A stretch of 25,146 bases of DNA from CAJXNP01 sp050305935 (lineage in GTDB: Bacteria > Bacteroidota > Bacteroidia > Cytophagales > Cyclobacteriaceae). The position numbers and the translations under genes were made by a program. The notes beneath the pieces were generated by a model. The model did not search any database, had not been told where the DNA came from, and saw only the letters and a program-made list of their open reading frames with translations. The stretch is taken from assembly GCA_050305935.1 (NCBI GenBank), contig JBNLGG010000060.1:1-25146 (forward strand), read 5' to 3'. The number at the start of each line of letters is the position of its first letter. Positions within the stretch are counted from its first letter, which is position 1. Of the stretch, positions 24,857 through 25,146 are shown piece by piece.

Positions 24857-24895
24857 AAATACTATCAATATCATACAACTAAACTAAAAGGAACG

Positions 24896-25111
24896 ATGAA
24901 AAAGATCACTCCACATTTATGGTTTGACAAGGAAGCGAAAGAGGCAGCGGAATTTTACGTCTCCGCTTTTGGAAATAATTCAAAAGTTAGCAATGTCACG
25001 ACGATCCACGATACGCCCTCTGGCGATTGCGACATTGTGAACCGCGAAATAAAGGTTAGGCGTTTAGCATCAGTTTGGTGGTTCTATATCAAACGATTCT
25101 GTTTTTGCTGA
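24896..25111 (+). pseudogene. PhnB-like VOC protein, homology lost after residue 48
   Basis: The first 48 codons give a textbook PhnB/3-demethylubiquinone-methyltransferase-like VOC start: KKITPHLWFDKEAKEAAEFY, a SAFGNNSKVSNVTTIHDTPSGDCDIV segment, and the expected spacing. After GDCDIV the family continues with an FEL.GQ..MA(I/L) strand; here the frame instead reads basic and aromatic residues without family resemblance and stops at 25109-25111, giving 71 residues where about 130-160 are normal. Neither other forward frame resumes the expected sequence, so a simple one-base frameshift does not explain it. The junction is near 25040. An insertion, a rearrangement or a misassembly is likely. 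The 39-base gap after the GyrI-like gene suggests it was once part of the same operon. Confidence 0.65.
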
Positions 25112-25146
25112 AAGATGGTTATGAGGGCGTGAAATATTGTTTTGGC

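Noticed and set aside
25055..25061. GTTAGGC resembling an integron attC core site
   Set aside because: Seven bases alone are expected by chance; no inverse core, no second attC and no cassette structure are visible before the window ends.
1..25146. CRISPR array, phage or defence island
   Set aside because: No regularly spaced repeats, no cas, integrase, nuclease or toxin-antitoxin signatures were found; the only dispersed repeats are the two copies around the OmpA-like gene.

Overview
The window looks like a chromosomal segment from a Bacteroidota bacterium, most likely a Cytophagales- or Saprospiria-type lineage that uses gliding motility and the type IX secretion system (T9SS). The evidence is two giant secreted proteins with recognisable T9SS C-terminal sorting domains (one type B/gliding-motility-associated, one type A), a Reg_prop/Y_Y_Y sensor kinase, SBBP, PKD and FG-GAP repeat proteins, a DUF1080/Gfo-Idh-MocA pair, moderate G+C with AT-rich spacers, few Shine-Dalgarno sequences, and two upstream matches to the Bacteroidota -7 promoter element TAnnTTTG. 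No rRNA, tRNA or CRISPR array was found, and no complete insertion sequence.

Layout. Positions 1-153 hold the 3' end of a DUF1761 membrane protein, facing a bestrophin-like channel gene (176-1237, minus). At 1528-2235 is a cytosolic protein that I read as a VLRF1-type (Vms1/ANKZF1-like) peptidyl-tRNA hydrolase candidate. From 2342 to 11271 two long cell-surface genes overlap by one base (TAATG): a 1274-residue SBBP/PKD/gliding-motility C-terminal protein, and a 1701-residue thermolysin-family (M4) protease with fibronectin-like, IPT/TIG and seven FG-GAP repeats. A two-gene operon (11445-13549, with a likely promoter at 11396-11403) encodes a DUF1080 lipoprotein and an exported Gfo/Idh/MocA oxidoreductase, together a probable oxidative 3-keto-glycoside cleavage unit. 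Two minus-strand genes of unknown function follow (13579-14361, 14901-15518), separated by a hairpin-rich spacer. A divergent spacer with repeated AAAGTTA half-sites precedes a secreted DUF3857/transglutaminase-like protein ending in a TonB C-terminal domain (15830-18202). A 592-base AT-rich spacer leads to an orphan Reg_prop sensor histidine kinase (18795-22196). A lipid-anchored OmpA-like protein (22485-23195, minus) lies between two copies of a dispersed, hairpin-rich repeat of about 170-185 bases. The right end holds small VOC and GyrI-like genes (23936-24856) and the start of a PhnB-like VOC gene whose homology stops abruptly near 25040.

Working together. Most genes concern the cell envelope: surface adhesion and proteolysis (the coupled T9SS pair), glycoside processing in the periplasm, extracellular or periplasmic sensing, and peptidoglycan anchoring. 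The observations most worth following are the bacterial VLRF1 candidate, the coupled surface protein and protease pair, the transglutaminase-TonB fusion, the repeat pair around the OmpA gene, and the interrupted VOC gene. All assignments come from reading motifs by eye; no database search was run.
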